A stretch of DNA of 64,000 nucleotides. It comes from a virus. Shown here piece by piece: positions 26,454-36,300 of this stretch. The DNA is taken from the IMG/VR virus record IMGVR_UViG_3300050821_006280, positions 45,559-109,558 of that record; one strand, written 5' to 3'. The position numbers and the translations under genes were made by a program. The notes beneath the pieces are model-generated. The model was not told the DNA's origin. It did no database searches and saw only the letters and a program-made list of their open reading frames with translations. How positions within the stretch are numbered: the first letter of the stretch is position 1; each line of letters starts with the position of its first letter.

Positions 26454-26624
26454 CTATTCAGGACGTGGAGCGGTGAGATCTTCGGCACGAACGCAATCGA
26501 TACGAGCTTTGATGACAGCCATGGCTGTTTCCACGCCAGCGATTCCATGCTCTGCCTCCAGGATCTCCAGGAAGCGCAGAGTCATCTTCTCCGCGGGCAG
26601 CTCCTTTTGCTCAGATGGAGTCAT
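26454..26624 (-). CDS. small hypothetical protein, 56 aa
   Basis: An open frame from ATG at 26624 to TAG at 26456-26454, overlapping the upstream IHF-like gene by 14 bp. It is helical (TLRFLEILEAEHGIAGVETA) with one Cys. The overlap and steady codon pattern suggest a real coupled gene. Confidence 0.5.
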   Translation of the reverse strand: MTPSEQKELPAEKMTLRFLEILEAEHGIAGVETAMAVIKARIDCVRAEDLTAPRPE

Positions 26625-26928
26625 TCAGGATGCTCTTGAGTACGTCCGATGGTTTGAACTTCAGAACTCGTCGAGCCGAGATATGGACGGGTTCGCCAGT
26701 CTGTGGGTTACGCCCGACACGCGCGTTCTTGGCTTTCACGACGAACTTCCCGAAGCCTGAGATCTTGACCTCCTCGCCCTTGGCCAAGGTATCTCGCATG
26801 GTGTCGATGATGCTGTCGACCACAGCATTGGCATCCTTCTGTGTCAGTCCCGGAAGCTGATCTAGAAGACGCTTGGTGATGTCCTGTCTCGTGATGTTCT
26901 GGTCGTCGGTGGTTGCTTCCGTCGTCAT
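26611..26928 (-). CDS. IHF/HU-like DNA-binding protein, alpha-type, 105 aa
   Basis: The HU/IHF fold is clear: ITRQDITKRLL, then VKISGFGKFVVKAKNARVGRNPQTGEPVHISARRVLKFKPS. The arm motif with GRNP and the intercalating Pro are present. It bends DNA, probably at origin, promoters or packaging sites. It is paired by 4 bp overlap with a second HU/IHF gene, suggesting a heterodimer. Confidence 0.85.
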   Translation of the reverse strand: MTTEATTDDQNITRQDITKRLLDQLPGLTQKDANAVVDSIIDTMRDTLAKGEEVKISGFGKFVVKAKNARVGRNPQTGEPVHISARRVLKFKPSDVLKSILNDSI

Positions 26929-27212
26929 GGAGTTACTCCGTCGTTGAGAGCTTTCTTGGCTTCCTTGCCTGGCTTGAAGAACGGAAGACGCTTGGGCGCG
27001 ATAGGCACGTTCTCGCCAGTGCGCGGATTCCGTCCCATGTATCCATCGTAGTCCCGAATCTGAAAGCTTCCGAACCCGCGCAGCTCGACGCGGCGACCAG
27101 ATTTCAGACCAAGCGACAAGGTCTCGAAGAAGCCGTTTACCGCGGCCTCCGCCTTGTCGATCGCCAACCCATTCTTCACCGAAATGACGCGAATCAAATC
27201 CGACTTCGTCAT
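26925..27212 (-). CDS. IHF/HU-like DNA-binding protein, beta-type, 95 aa
   Basis: Start at the Met of MTKSDLIRV. The HU/IHF signature is complete, including VELRGFGSFQIRDYDG and GRNPRTGENVPIAPKR with FFKPGKEAK. It differs from its neighbour as IHF-beta differs from IHF-alpha, so the pair probably forms a phage heterodimer for DNA bending. Confidence 0.85.
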   Translation of the reverse strand: MTKSDLIRVISVKNGLAIDKAEAAVNGFFETLSLGLKSGRRVELRGFGSFQIRDYDGYMGRNPRTGENVPIAPKRLPFFKPGKEAKKALNDGVTP

Positions 27213-27225
27213 GCTGTCCCCTTTC

Positions 27226-27852
27226 TTATATGAGTATCGACACTTGTCCGTTTTCAATGAAATCAAGAACCGGCTTTGGGATTTGATGAACAGCGCGCTT
27301 CGCGCTCGCCACTAGCTTGTCCAAAGCCACGCGATCCTTGATCTTTAGCTTCGTGATGTCAGTCTGCGCGTCATCTGTTGCAACCAGTTTCCCATCAGCG
27401 AAGATCAGTCTGGATGGTGATATTGACTCACCGGATAGGTACTTCAGTGCCTTGCCGGTGAGATGGAACGCTCTATGGCGACCATCTTGTACAACCTGTA
27501 GCAGCCCAGCATTCACAGCGTAGTCGATGGAGAGCGGATCTAACTCAACACATCGGGGATGCTCGTGCTCGATGATCGATGAGAGAGGCGTCTTCGAGTT
27601 GTAGAGGAGGACCGAACGGGTGATTTTCATCGTCTCGGCAATAGCCACGAGCTTCTCGACTAGCTTCCCCGAGATCGGTAATGCCTTCTCTTCGGAGAAT
27701 GGTTTCAAGCAAGCTGGACATTTACCCAGACGCTGCCGTTCCTCGCGGTCTAGATTCACTACCTGGAGATAGCTCCGCTTCCCGAGCGCGGAGATCAGCT
27801 CGTCTGCCCGGTTCTCCTCGACATTAATGACAATGAATCGGCGACCAGACAT
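27226..27852 (-). CDS. hypothetical protein with Cys pair, 208 aa
   Basis: KCPACLKPF near residue 44 is a zinc half-site. A middle region looks like a winged helix (VAIAETMKITRSVLLYNS). No family recognised; possible DNA-binding regulator. Promoter at 27883-27911. Confidence 0.6.
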   Translation of the reverse strand: MSGRRFIVINVEENRADELISALGKRSYLQVVNLDREERQRLGKCPACLKPFSEEKALPISGKLVEKLVAIAETMKITRSVLLYNSKTPLSSIIEHEHPRCVELDPLSIDYAVNAGLLQVVQDGRHRAFHLTGKALKYLSGESISPSRLIFADGKLVATDDAQTDITKLKIKDRVALDKLVASAKRAVHQIPKPVLDFIENGQVSILI

Positions 27853-27882
27853 AAGACCAGCTGTTTCCTCGTGTTATGAGGA

Positions 27883-27911
27883 ACCGTACGCGTGTTGATC
27901 CTGATTGTCTA
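27883..27911 (-). promoter_or_regulatory. promoter TAGACAATC / TACGGT
   Basis: Minus strand TAGACA (27911-27906), 17 bp, TACGGT (27888-27883), about 30 bp before the 208 aa gene. The -35 has the shared AATC extension. Confidence 0.45.
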
Positions 27912-27962
27912 GGGACGCTTGAAGTTTTTGAGAAAGCGAAGATCTGATCGTATGTTAGACGA

Positions 27963-28277
27963 TCAGGATAGCGAGATCAAACCGTTGTCTTCTGTAGAGG
28001 GAAGATGGAAGATGGTGAATCCGATTTCAGAGCAGCGCCGACATGAACGTAGGTGCTCATCTTCTTCGTCGGACACGACGGGAGCCTCGGCGGATCGGAG
28101 AAGATCTTCCTTCGACATGCAGAATGGACCGGCGACGGCGGTAGCGGCCTCGGTCAATTTCTGGATCTTCTCCCGACAGCCCACGCACGTCAGAGCGTGA
28201 GCACGCACCCTGGACACTTCGTCCTGGGAGGCGATACCGAGAGCCACACGGGCTGTAATGATCTTACTGAAGCACAT
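27963..28277 (-). CDS. anti-sigma-like putative zinc-finger protein, 104 aa
   Basis: RVRAHALTCVGCREKI resembles the HxxxCxxC zinc site of anti-sigma factors (ZAS domain). A second pair, HLRSCRRCSEI, sits near residue 78. As the first leftward gene next to the divergent fibre module, it may control host sigma factors or phage timing, but no transmembrane part is present. Confidence 0.6.
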   Translation of the reverse strand: MCFSKIITARVALGIASQDEVSRVRAHALTCVGCREKIQKLTEAATAVAGPFCMSKEDLLRSAEAPVVSDEEDEHLRSCRRCSEIGFTIFHLPSTEDNGLISLS

Positions 28278-28292
28278 AGATGATGTGCTCTG

Positions 28293-28321
28293 ATCCTAAG
28301 GGCGACGACCACGCTTGTCAA
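28293..28321 (-). promoter_or_regulatory. leftward promoter TTGACA / TAGGAT
   Basis: Minus strand TTGACA (28321-28316), 17 bp, TAGGAT (28298-28293), about 16-20 bp before the zinc-finger gene. It faces the rightward promoter at 28415. Confidence 0.6.
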
Positions 28322-28414
28322 GCATGACTATCGCAAGAGATCGAATGAGTACGCCGATCTACGATCTTTATCACCTGGTGACATTGTCGTAACCAGTGCG
28401 TGTCTCTCCCGTCT

Positions 28415-28443
28415 TTGACACCATAAACTTTGATCGGTAAACT
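28415..28443 (+). promoter_or_regulatory. rightward promoter of the fibre module, TTGACA / TAAACT
   Basis: TTGACA (28415-28420), 17 bp, TAAACT (28438-28443), about 37 bp before the first fibre gene. The 28278-28479 gap is the divergent control region and holds no gene. Confidence 0.6.
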
Positions 28444-28479
28444 CAAATATCGAAATAAGTATATGCGGTCAAAGACGAA

Positions 28480-29001
28480 ATGGCATGCATAATCACTGAC
28501 TTGGTATTCAACTTCAATTCGTTGAATGCCCCGATCCCGGTCCCTCTGGTAACGGTATTTGCCGAACCAGCGACGACTCCTTTGTTTTTGTCTTCGTCTA
28601 GCTTGTTTCACGAGCAAAGCTTTACGAAGCGGGCCACGTCCACTGATCAGACGGGTCAGTGGTCTTTCACTTTGCCGTGGCCAAGCGAGCAAGATCCGGC
28701 GTTGACTCAGTGGATCATCACTCTGCCCGACAACTCAAGATGGATGGGGCTGATTCCACAGGGGGTAAATGGACCGCTGTCACTTCATACGCTGAAGAAT
28801 ACATATGGCTGGGGCCTGATCTCGGCGACTAACCTCAACTTGCTCCCCGTCGCAGTCCAAGGGCCTCCTGGTCCACTCGGCCCTTATACGCCATCGGCTC
28901 CTTTGCAATGGCAGTCGCCTGTGCCGTCGACACCACAAGAAGCACTTGATCGGCTTGCTGCTGCTGTTTATGCGCTCCGCGGCAATACTCCGATTCCGTA
29001 A
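28480..29001 (+). CDS. tail-fibre-associated protein, 173 aa
   Basis: The first 120 residues are clearly homologous to the N-terminus of the next gene; shared blocks include LPWPSEQDPAL, WIITLPD, SRWMGL and YGWGLI. The C-terminus is a short collagen-like stretch (GPPGPLGPYTP) and a helix. It probably has the same attachment domain as the larger fibre protein but no distal part, so it may be an adaptor or a degenerate duplicate. Confidence 0.7.
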   Translation: MACIITDLVFNFNSLNAPIPVPLVTVFAEPATTPLFLSSSSLFHEQSFTKRATSTDQTGQWSFTLPWPSEQDPALTQWIITLPDNSRWMGLIPQGVNGPLSLHTLKNTYGWGLISATNLNLLPVAVQGPPGPLGPYTPSAPLQWQSPVPSTPQEALDRLAAAVYALRGNTPIP

Positions 29002-29029
29002 CTGATCTTCGATTCCCTAGAGGGCAGCG

Positions 29030-30337
29030 ATGGCATGTCAAATTGTGGATCTGGTTGCGAAGTTTGATCCTGGCAATATTCCGCAGCCAATTCCTTATGT
29101 TTCGGTCTTTGCCGAGCCATCGGTAATTCCTGTCTTCATCCTAAGCAGCAGCATTTTTCGCGAACCCTTCATGGGTCGACGTGTTGCTTCGACGGACGTG
29201 AATGGACAATTCACATTCCTTCTTCCATGGCCAAGCGAGCAGGACCCTGCGCTAGCTAATTGGATCATCACTCTTCCAGATGGTTCTCGGTGGATGGGTC
29301 TTGTTCCTCAGGGAGTCAGCGGCCCTCTAACGATCCACGATCTAAAAATTCATTATGGCTGGGGGCTGATCGACAACAACGGTGTAATTCCCGTTGCCAT
29401 TGAAGGAGATCCAGGCCTCAACTGGGTTGGAACTTGGTCGTCCAGTGTCCCATACGAGGCAAACGATGCAGTCTCATTCCTAGATCCGACCGGCGGCGGC
29501 ATTCCGCTTATATCGAGCTTCCGTTGCCTTATTGCCAATCTGAATGTTCCTCCCATTACAGGAGGCGTCCTTTCTCCAGATTGGGCTTATATCGCACAGC
29601 ATGGCGGATCGCCTGTTCCTGATTTTAGTTCTAGTCCCGATCAGTTTCTGAGAGTAAATGACGCAGCAACCGCTCTGAACTGGGTCACTCTCACAGCGGA
29701 TATGATCGCAGCGGCGTTCATCCCAACTCTGAGCGGGCCGGCTTCTCCTGTCGAAGTCGGATCGACGGTCGTCAATCCAGCGTTCACAGCCTCATACAAT
29801 CGTCCGGCAGCGGCAGCAACGTTAAACGATGGGACTGGAGCTATTGGCCTTACGTCGCCATTCACGGCATTTGCGTATGGATCTGGAACGCTACCGCCGC
29901 GGAGTTACACCAGAACAGGGATCAATGCCGTTGTTACTTGGACGCTAACCGCAAACGAGACGGGTGGTCCCAGCAAAACCTCGTCAGCTAGTGTCCAATG
30001 GGAAGCCCGAGCATATTGGGATACCGCAGTTGATCCAGGCATTGGAGGATATACAGCAGCCTTCATTACCTCGCTGACAGGAAACGCATTAGAGCCTGGC
30101 TTCGCCCGAACGATTGCTTTTGGAGCTGGCGGTGGCACCAAGAAGATGTACTACGCGTTTCCTACGTCCTTTGGAACACCTGCACGCTTTTTGAACATCG
30201 ATACGGGCTTCGCGATCCCGTTCTCCAAAGTGGGGTCAGCTGTTTCTGTCACTAGTACCTTTGGCGTCACGATCAATTACGATTTGTGGGGCAGTGACTT
30301 TGCCGTTGTCGGCGCAGTCAACGCGGGAGTTTCATAA
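29030..30337 (+). CDS. tail-fibre protein, 435 aa
   Basis: The N-terminal attachment domain (about 1-125) is paralogous to the preceding gene. WVGTWSSSVPYEANDAVSF (about 136-155) is a carbohydrate-binding-like repeat often seen in phage fibres. The rest is beta-rich with Thr/Ser/Gly. It joins the giant fibre gene by TAATG overlap, so the two are probably parts of one adhesion device. Confidence 0.7.
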   Translation: MACQIVDLVAKFDPGNIPQPIPYVSVFAEPSVIPVFILSSSIFREPFMGRRVASTDVNGQFTFLLPWPSEQDPALANWIITLPDGSRWMGLVPQGVSGPLTIHDLKIHYGWGLIDNNGVIPVAIEGDPGLNWVGTWSSSVPYEANDAVSFLDPTGGGIPLISSFRCLIANLNVPPITGGVLSPDWAYIAQHGGSPVPDFSSSPDQFLRVNDAATALNWVTLTADMIAAAFIPTLSGPASPVEVGSTVVNPAFTASYNRPAAAATLNDGTGAIGLTSPFTAFAYGSGTLPPRSYTRTGINAVVTWTLTANETGGPSKTSSASVQWEARAYWDTAVDPGIGGYTAAFITSLTGNALEPGFARTIAFGAGGGTKKMYYAFPTSFGTPARFLNIDTGFAIPFSKVGSAVSVTSTFGVTINYDLWGSDFAVVGAVNAGVS

Positions 30338-33300
30338 TGAACGGCAAGATCCCTATTCAGGGTACGCTCACTGCTGACGGAACCTTTCCGATCGCCAACG
30401 GAGCTATTCAGGTTCCTTCTCAGGCTGGATCACGCCAAGTCATCTACGTCCGCCCCACTGGAAATGACACCACTGGAGATGGCAAAACACCAGGAACCGC
30501 CTTCCGCACTGTACAATTTGCGCTCGACACGATCCCCGTTCTCCAACGTAGCGTTAGCTACGTCGTTGATATCACCGGAATCAATGACGCGAACCAGGCG
30601 ATCAAGGTTCCCCCTTATGCATCTGATAAGCAGATCTCCTTCAATTTCTCGCCTCCGTCACCAATGCAGCTATATGAGGGATACGTCACCCTCTTAGCTC
30701 AGCCAACGGTTGCTGCGACGCTTAATACTGGGACAACCACGATCTCCAGCGATCCTATTACTGGGATGAGTATCGTCACCGATACATCGCAGTCATGGAC
30801 TGTAGATCAATGGAAGAATTCGCTCGTTGCTGGAGGTAGCCTTTTCGAGGGCGGCATCGTTGAGCACAATACGGCTACCCAGCTCTTTATAGCTGGGTCT
30901 GTGTTCTCAACTCCGGTACACCTCTTGACTCCAGGAGCGACGCTTACCGGAGCAAGCAATGTTCCGACGATATCAATCACCAATGTCCATGCACCATTCG
31001 TCATTAGCGGCATAAGTGTACAGAACGCAAACGCCAACACTGGAGCCATTCAAGCAAACAGCTGTGACTTCGTTGTTCTAGACGCATGCATCACCAACGA
31101 ACTGATCATTGGCTTGAACGGCGCCTGTGACAGTATTCTCATATTTGGATCATTCATTCTTGGGGCAAGCGGCACCAGCCTCACGGATATGATCATTACG
31201 TCTGGAACTATCGATATTCAACGGAGCTATATTCGGAACTCGACTCCATCGTTTACGTGTCAATCAGTAAATTTCACATTTTGCGGCCTAGAGAATGTCC
31301 GGTTCGCTGACGCAACAACAAGCTCGCCGCCATTCGTCGACATTTTTGGTCTTCATATGGTCGGACAGGGCCTGTTGGTTATGGGCCAATGTTCGATCGC
31401 TGATATCAAAGTCGACAATGCGACTAATGGCGGGTCTCCGCACCAAAATCCAAACGGAAGCGGAATCATAGTCTTTGGCGGCGGCGTTCTTGATATTGCA
31501 GGCGATGGCGGCAACGTTGGTGGCAGTGGCAATCAGGGTTATGGACTCGAAATCCAGGCGGGTGGTTCTGCCTTTTTTCAATCCGGTCATGTTCCAACCA
31601 CTGGGACCCTGACGATCACTGGAACACTTGGAGATTGGGCTGTAGGCCGGCGCGCTGGAACCTGGACCACCCTTGCTGCCAATCACCCGGTTTGGACTGT
31701 TTTCGATCCATCAACTAGATCATCTATGGCGCCCAATGCTGGTGCCGAGATTACTCCTCTGTTCGAGTCGTATGCGACTTCTGGCCGACCCGCAGCTACT
31801 ACAGTTGCAATCGGCGTCGTCATTCGTGATACGACAAAGAATACTTTCAGCTTTTCGGACGGAACCGGCTGGAACGATCTCGCTGTAAGTCCTGCTGGAG
31901 GATATTTGCCGCTTGCAGGCGGCACGATGACTGGTGCGATCGATTCAGCCTCTAATCTCCAGCTCGGTACCACCACTGCTACAAACATTTCAATCGGTAA
32001 CTCTTCGTCCTCGACGACGCTCAGTGGAGTGATCGCAAGCGACCTCTCTTTCGTCAAGGAGACTGCACGCAATCTCGGAATTGCCACATCAACCACGATC
32101 GGCGCCGCCGGCCCGACGCTATCAATCAATGGCGCTACTTCAGCCGCTGCTAGCGCAGGAGCCGCAGCTGGACAAGCTGGCTTGCTCGCGCTGGTTGGTG
32201 GCGTCGGCGGCACTTCAAGTTCAACGCAGGCTGCGGGTTCTGGTGGTGACATCAGCATTATTGCGGGCGCAGCCGGATTGAACGCGCTCGGAGGTGGTGC
32301 TGCGGCCCGAGGCGGAAATCTCGTACTCGACTCGGGTGCTGGTGGGACTGTCAATGGCAGTATAACGATAGGTGCAACCAACGCCCTCTCTATTGGTGTT
32401 GGGCGCAGTGGTAGTACCACGACCTTCTCTGGTGCCATCACTTTTCCTGCGGGGTCGATTGCGATTGCTGCTCTGACAGCAGATACAATCGTCATTGCAG
32501 CTGGAACAGGATTGTCAGGTGGTGGGTCAGGTACTTTGGGCGGCAGCGCTCCAGCTCTTAGTGTTGTTTACGGCACTGCAACTAATACAGCGACACAAGG
32601 TAACGACTCACGTCTCCCACCTGCTCCTTCTCAGCTTGGAAATTTGATCTACGATACGGGATCTGCATACGCAACCGTTGCCCGCGGCGCTGCAAACACT
32701 GTCCTATTAGGTCAGGGTGCTGCTTCGCCGTCTTTTGGCGCAGTGCCTAACGCTGCACTTCAAAATAGCTCTATCACCGTTTCTGGTAGCACTGGACTAT
32801 CTGTAACAGGATCTCCAGTCTCCCTTGGCGGAACGCTCACGCTCACTAACTCGGGCGTGACGTCCAATGTTGCCGGTGCGGGCATTGCTGTCTCTGGTGC
32901 AACAGGTGCAGTGACGATCTCGATTCCGAGCGGCGCTGTCACTACAGGGATGCTCGCTAACGGTGCCTACGTCCAGCTCAGTCCAGGATCACAGCAGACC
33001 GGCAGTAGCAACATCAGTTCAACGAGCGAGGCCGATGGAGGGTTCCTCGGGCCATCGCTGACCGCTTTGTCTGGCAGCAACTTGACGATGTCGAGCGCAG
33101 GTGCACAGACCACAACAGTACAAGGCGGTGCAGCTGGCGGAATATTGGATCTGTTTTCACCGACTGGGACGATCAATATAGGCACTGGAACCGAAGCAAC
33201 AATTAACGTAGGCAACGCTGCCGCAAAGCTGTCGATACTTGGAACTAATACCCAGGGCGCTGCCCTTAGAATTGGAACCTACGATGCCGATGGAACCGGC

Positions 33301-36300
33301 ACGTCGATGGCGTCGGTACAACCAACAGAAGTCGGGTCATCTCAGTGGGTCGAGTATTTCAGAGGGTTTGCCAACTCATTAACGTCTCGCTTAGATCAAG
33401 TATACGCGATGGGTTGGAACATCAACTCCAACGGGTACAATCTCAATAGCGGTGATACTGCTCTCCAGGATATCTGGGAAGCCTACTATGAACCTGGTCA
33501 GGTCGGCGCCTCCCAGATGGAGCGCCATCTTCAGTTTGTCAATCTAGCCGGAACCGCTTTTAGGCCTTTCTCGTTTTTGATGAGACGGGATATCGATTTC
33601 ATTACGTCCCTCTCGCAGGTCTCGTCAGCTACGTGGTCCGATCTGTTCGGGAACACTCTCTTGAGCGTTGTTGGGCAAGGCCTTGCTGCAACGAATGCAG
33701 CGCCTGGACAGTCAGGCGGAGCTGCCCTTCTTAATGGTGGCCCAGGCGGTGCTGGATCGGCCACTCAGCTTGGCGGAAACGGCGGCACTGTTACCATCAC
33801 AGGCGGCCCCGCAGGTGCAAATTCTGGCGCCGGTACGAACGCACCTGGTTATATCCTGATCGTGCCCGGTGCGGGCACCGGGGCGGTTGGCAGTAATAGC
33901 CTCGGAGTCAATGCAGGTCAGGTCCAGATAAGGGGTATCGCTGGCGGTGCGGGGACAGCGACTGCTCCAGGAGGACAGGGCAGTGGAGTCTTCGTCAATG
34001 GTGGTAATGCCGGCACAAACAATGGTGGCGGATCATCCCTCGGTGGGCAGATCCAGCTTCAAACAGGACCGGGCGCGGCTGCTAACGGCTCCAGCGGTGG
34101 CACACAAGGCGGAGCGCTTGGTCTAACTGGTGGCGCAGGCGGTGCGGGCTCCGCGACAGGAAGCGCTTCTGTTGGTGCTTATCTAACATTTACTGGAGGG
34201 GTGGGCGGTGCGTCTGGTGGCTTTTCAGCTGGTGGTCAGGGTGGTGCCGTTATTAGCAAAGGCGGCGCGGGTGGACTTGCGTCTGGATCACAGTCTGGAG
34301 GTCGAGGTGGTGAAGTTGATCTAATCGCTGGCACCGGTGGCGCAGCAGCGATAGGGGCTGGCGCTGGAGGTACGGGAGGTCCAGCCTTCGCCGAAGGTGG
34401 AGTTGGTGGAGCTGGCACAGCAAGCGGTGCGGCAGGAAGTGGCGGCGCCATCACCGTTCTCGGTGGTTCGGCTGGGGCGAATGGCGGAGCAGGTGGTGCA
34501 AACGGAGGGAATGCAACTTTCGATGCAGGTGCTGGATCTGGTGCTGGAATTGGCGGGGTTGTCCAGATAGCTAATGCCAACGCAAGTAGCTTTACTATCG
34601 GCGGTACCAATGTAACAGCTAGTTCGACCGTCAGCACTGGAAGTACATCTACTCTGACGATTCAAGGCGGGGTTTCTGGAGGCATACTCGATCTCCGTGC
34701 TCCGCTCGGTACCGTTAATGTTGGTGATATCTCAGCAACGACCCTGAATCTAGGAAACGGCACAACCACCGTTTCTCAAAATGGCGCGACTTACACAGGA
34801 ACGCTGACTGCCCCTTCAACGGTTGGGACTGTTGGTGGAGCATGGGCGGAAACTGCTGCAACAGGAGGAGCTGGATCTAGCGTCACAGCTGGCGGTACTG
34901 GTGGCACATGGACTGCTACGTCTGGCGCGGGTGGTGCTGGAGGCACTTCTGGAAATGGTGGCAACGCTGGAAACGCGACTGTTACGGGAGGAACTGGTGG
35001 TGCGGCCGGGACAGTCTCTGGTACGGGCGGAGCTGGCGGGCAAGTCTCTCTTCTTAGTGGTGTTGGAGGTGCCGCATCTACTGGTACAGGTGCGGGTGGT
35101 GCGGGTGGTCTTGTTCAACTTATTGCCAACACCGGTGGAGCCTCTTCAGCGACCGGAAACGGTGGGGCGGGCGGTGGAGTTACGATTCTGTCTGGTTCTG
35201 GTGCCAACGCTACAGCGAATGGTGGAACTGGCGGAGGTGCGGGAAGTATCACGCTGACAGCGGGAACAGCGGGAACTGGCAACGCGACCGGCAATGTTTC
35301 AGGTGGCAACGCCGGCAATATCAACTTCAACGCCTCGGCAGCAGCTAATGCCGCTGGCAGCGCGAACGCAACCATTGCGGGATCTGTATTCGCTACAGCC
35401 GGCGCGGGTGGAAATGCAGCAGCCAGTGGTGGTGCCGCAACTGGCGGAGGATCATTTACTGGGACTGCTGGCGCTGGTGGCACTGGCGCTGTTTCAGTCA
35501 ATGCTGGTGTCGGTGGAGTAGCCTCTGTCATTGGTGGTGTTGGTGGTAACTCTGGCAGCTCTGCGTCGTCGCCTGGTACGGGAGGAAATGCCAACGTCAC
35601 TGGTGGCAACGGTGGGAGTGCCAATACCGGCGGCGGTGCCGTCGGTGGTACGGGAGGGACGATCAACGTCACGGCCGGTATTGGTGGACTTGGCGATGCT
35701 GCAAACAACACAGCGGCTGGAGTTGGTGGTCCAGCAAATGTTAAGTCTGGTGCAGGTGGAGCGGCTGGAACTGGAACTGGCGCCGCTGGCGCTGGTGGTC
35801 TTCTAACTGTTCAAGGTGGTATTGGTGGGGCCTCTTCAGCGACTGGTGCTGGCGGTGCTGGTGGTGGTGTAGTCGTACAAGGCGGCACTGGTGCCAATGC
35901 AACAGCAAGCGGTGGAGCTGGAGGAGCCGCAGGCTCCGTCACAATTACAGCCGGAAATCCCGGTAACGGAAATGCGACGGGCAATGTCGCTGGTGGTGTC
36001 GGCGGAAATCTAAATCTAAAAAGCAGCCCCGGAGCAAATGCAGCTGGCGCTGCCAACGCTACTGCTCCTGGTGCGCTTTCAGCTACGGCAGGAGCTGGCG
36101 GTAACGCGTCGACGACTAGTGGAACGGCGTCGATCGGAGGAACTTTCTCTGCCACAGGTGGAGCTGGTGGCGCTGGCTCAACAGCACTTATTGGCGCAGC
36201 CGGTGGTACTGCTTCTGTTACAGCAGGAGCTGGCGGAGCTTCTGGCGCTTCGGGTGGTTTTGGATCTGGTGCTGGTGGTGCTGTCTCACTGGTGAGTGGA

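Noticed and set aside
28318-28692. Leftward 124-codon ORF over the fibre promoter
   Set aside because: It runs antisense through the first fibre gene and both divergent promoters, and its product has no sensible composition.
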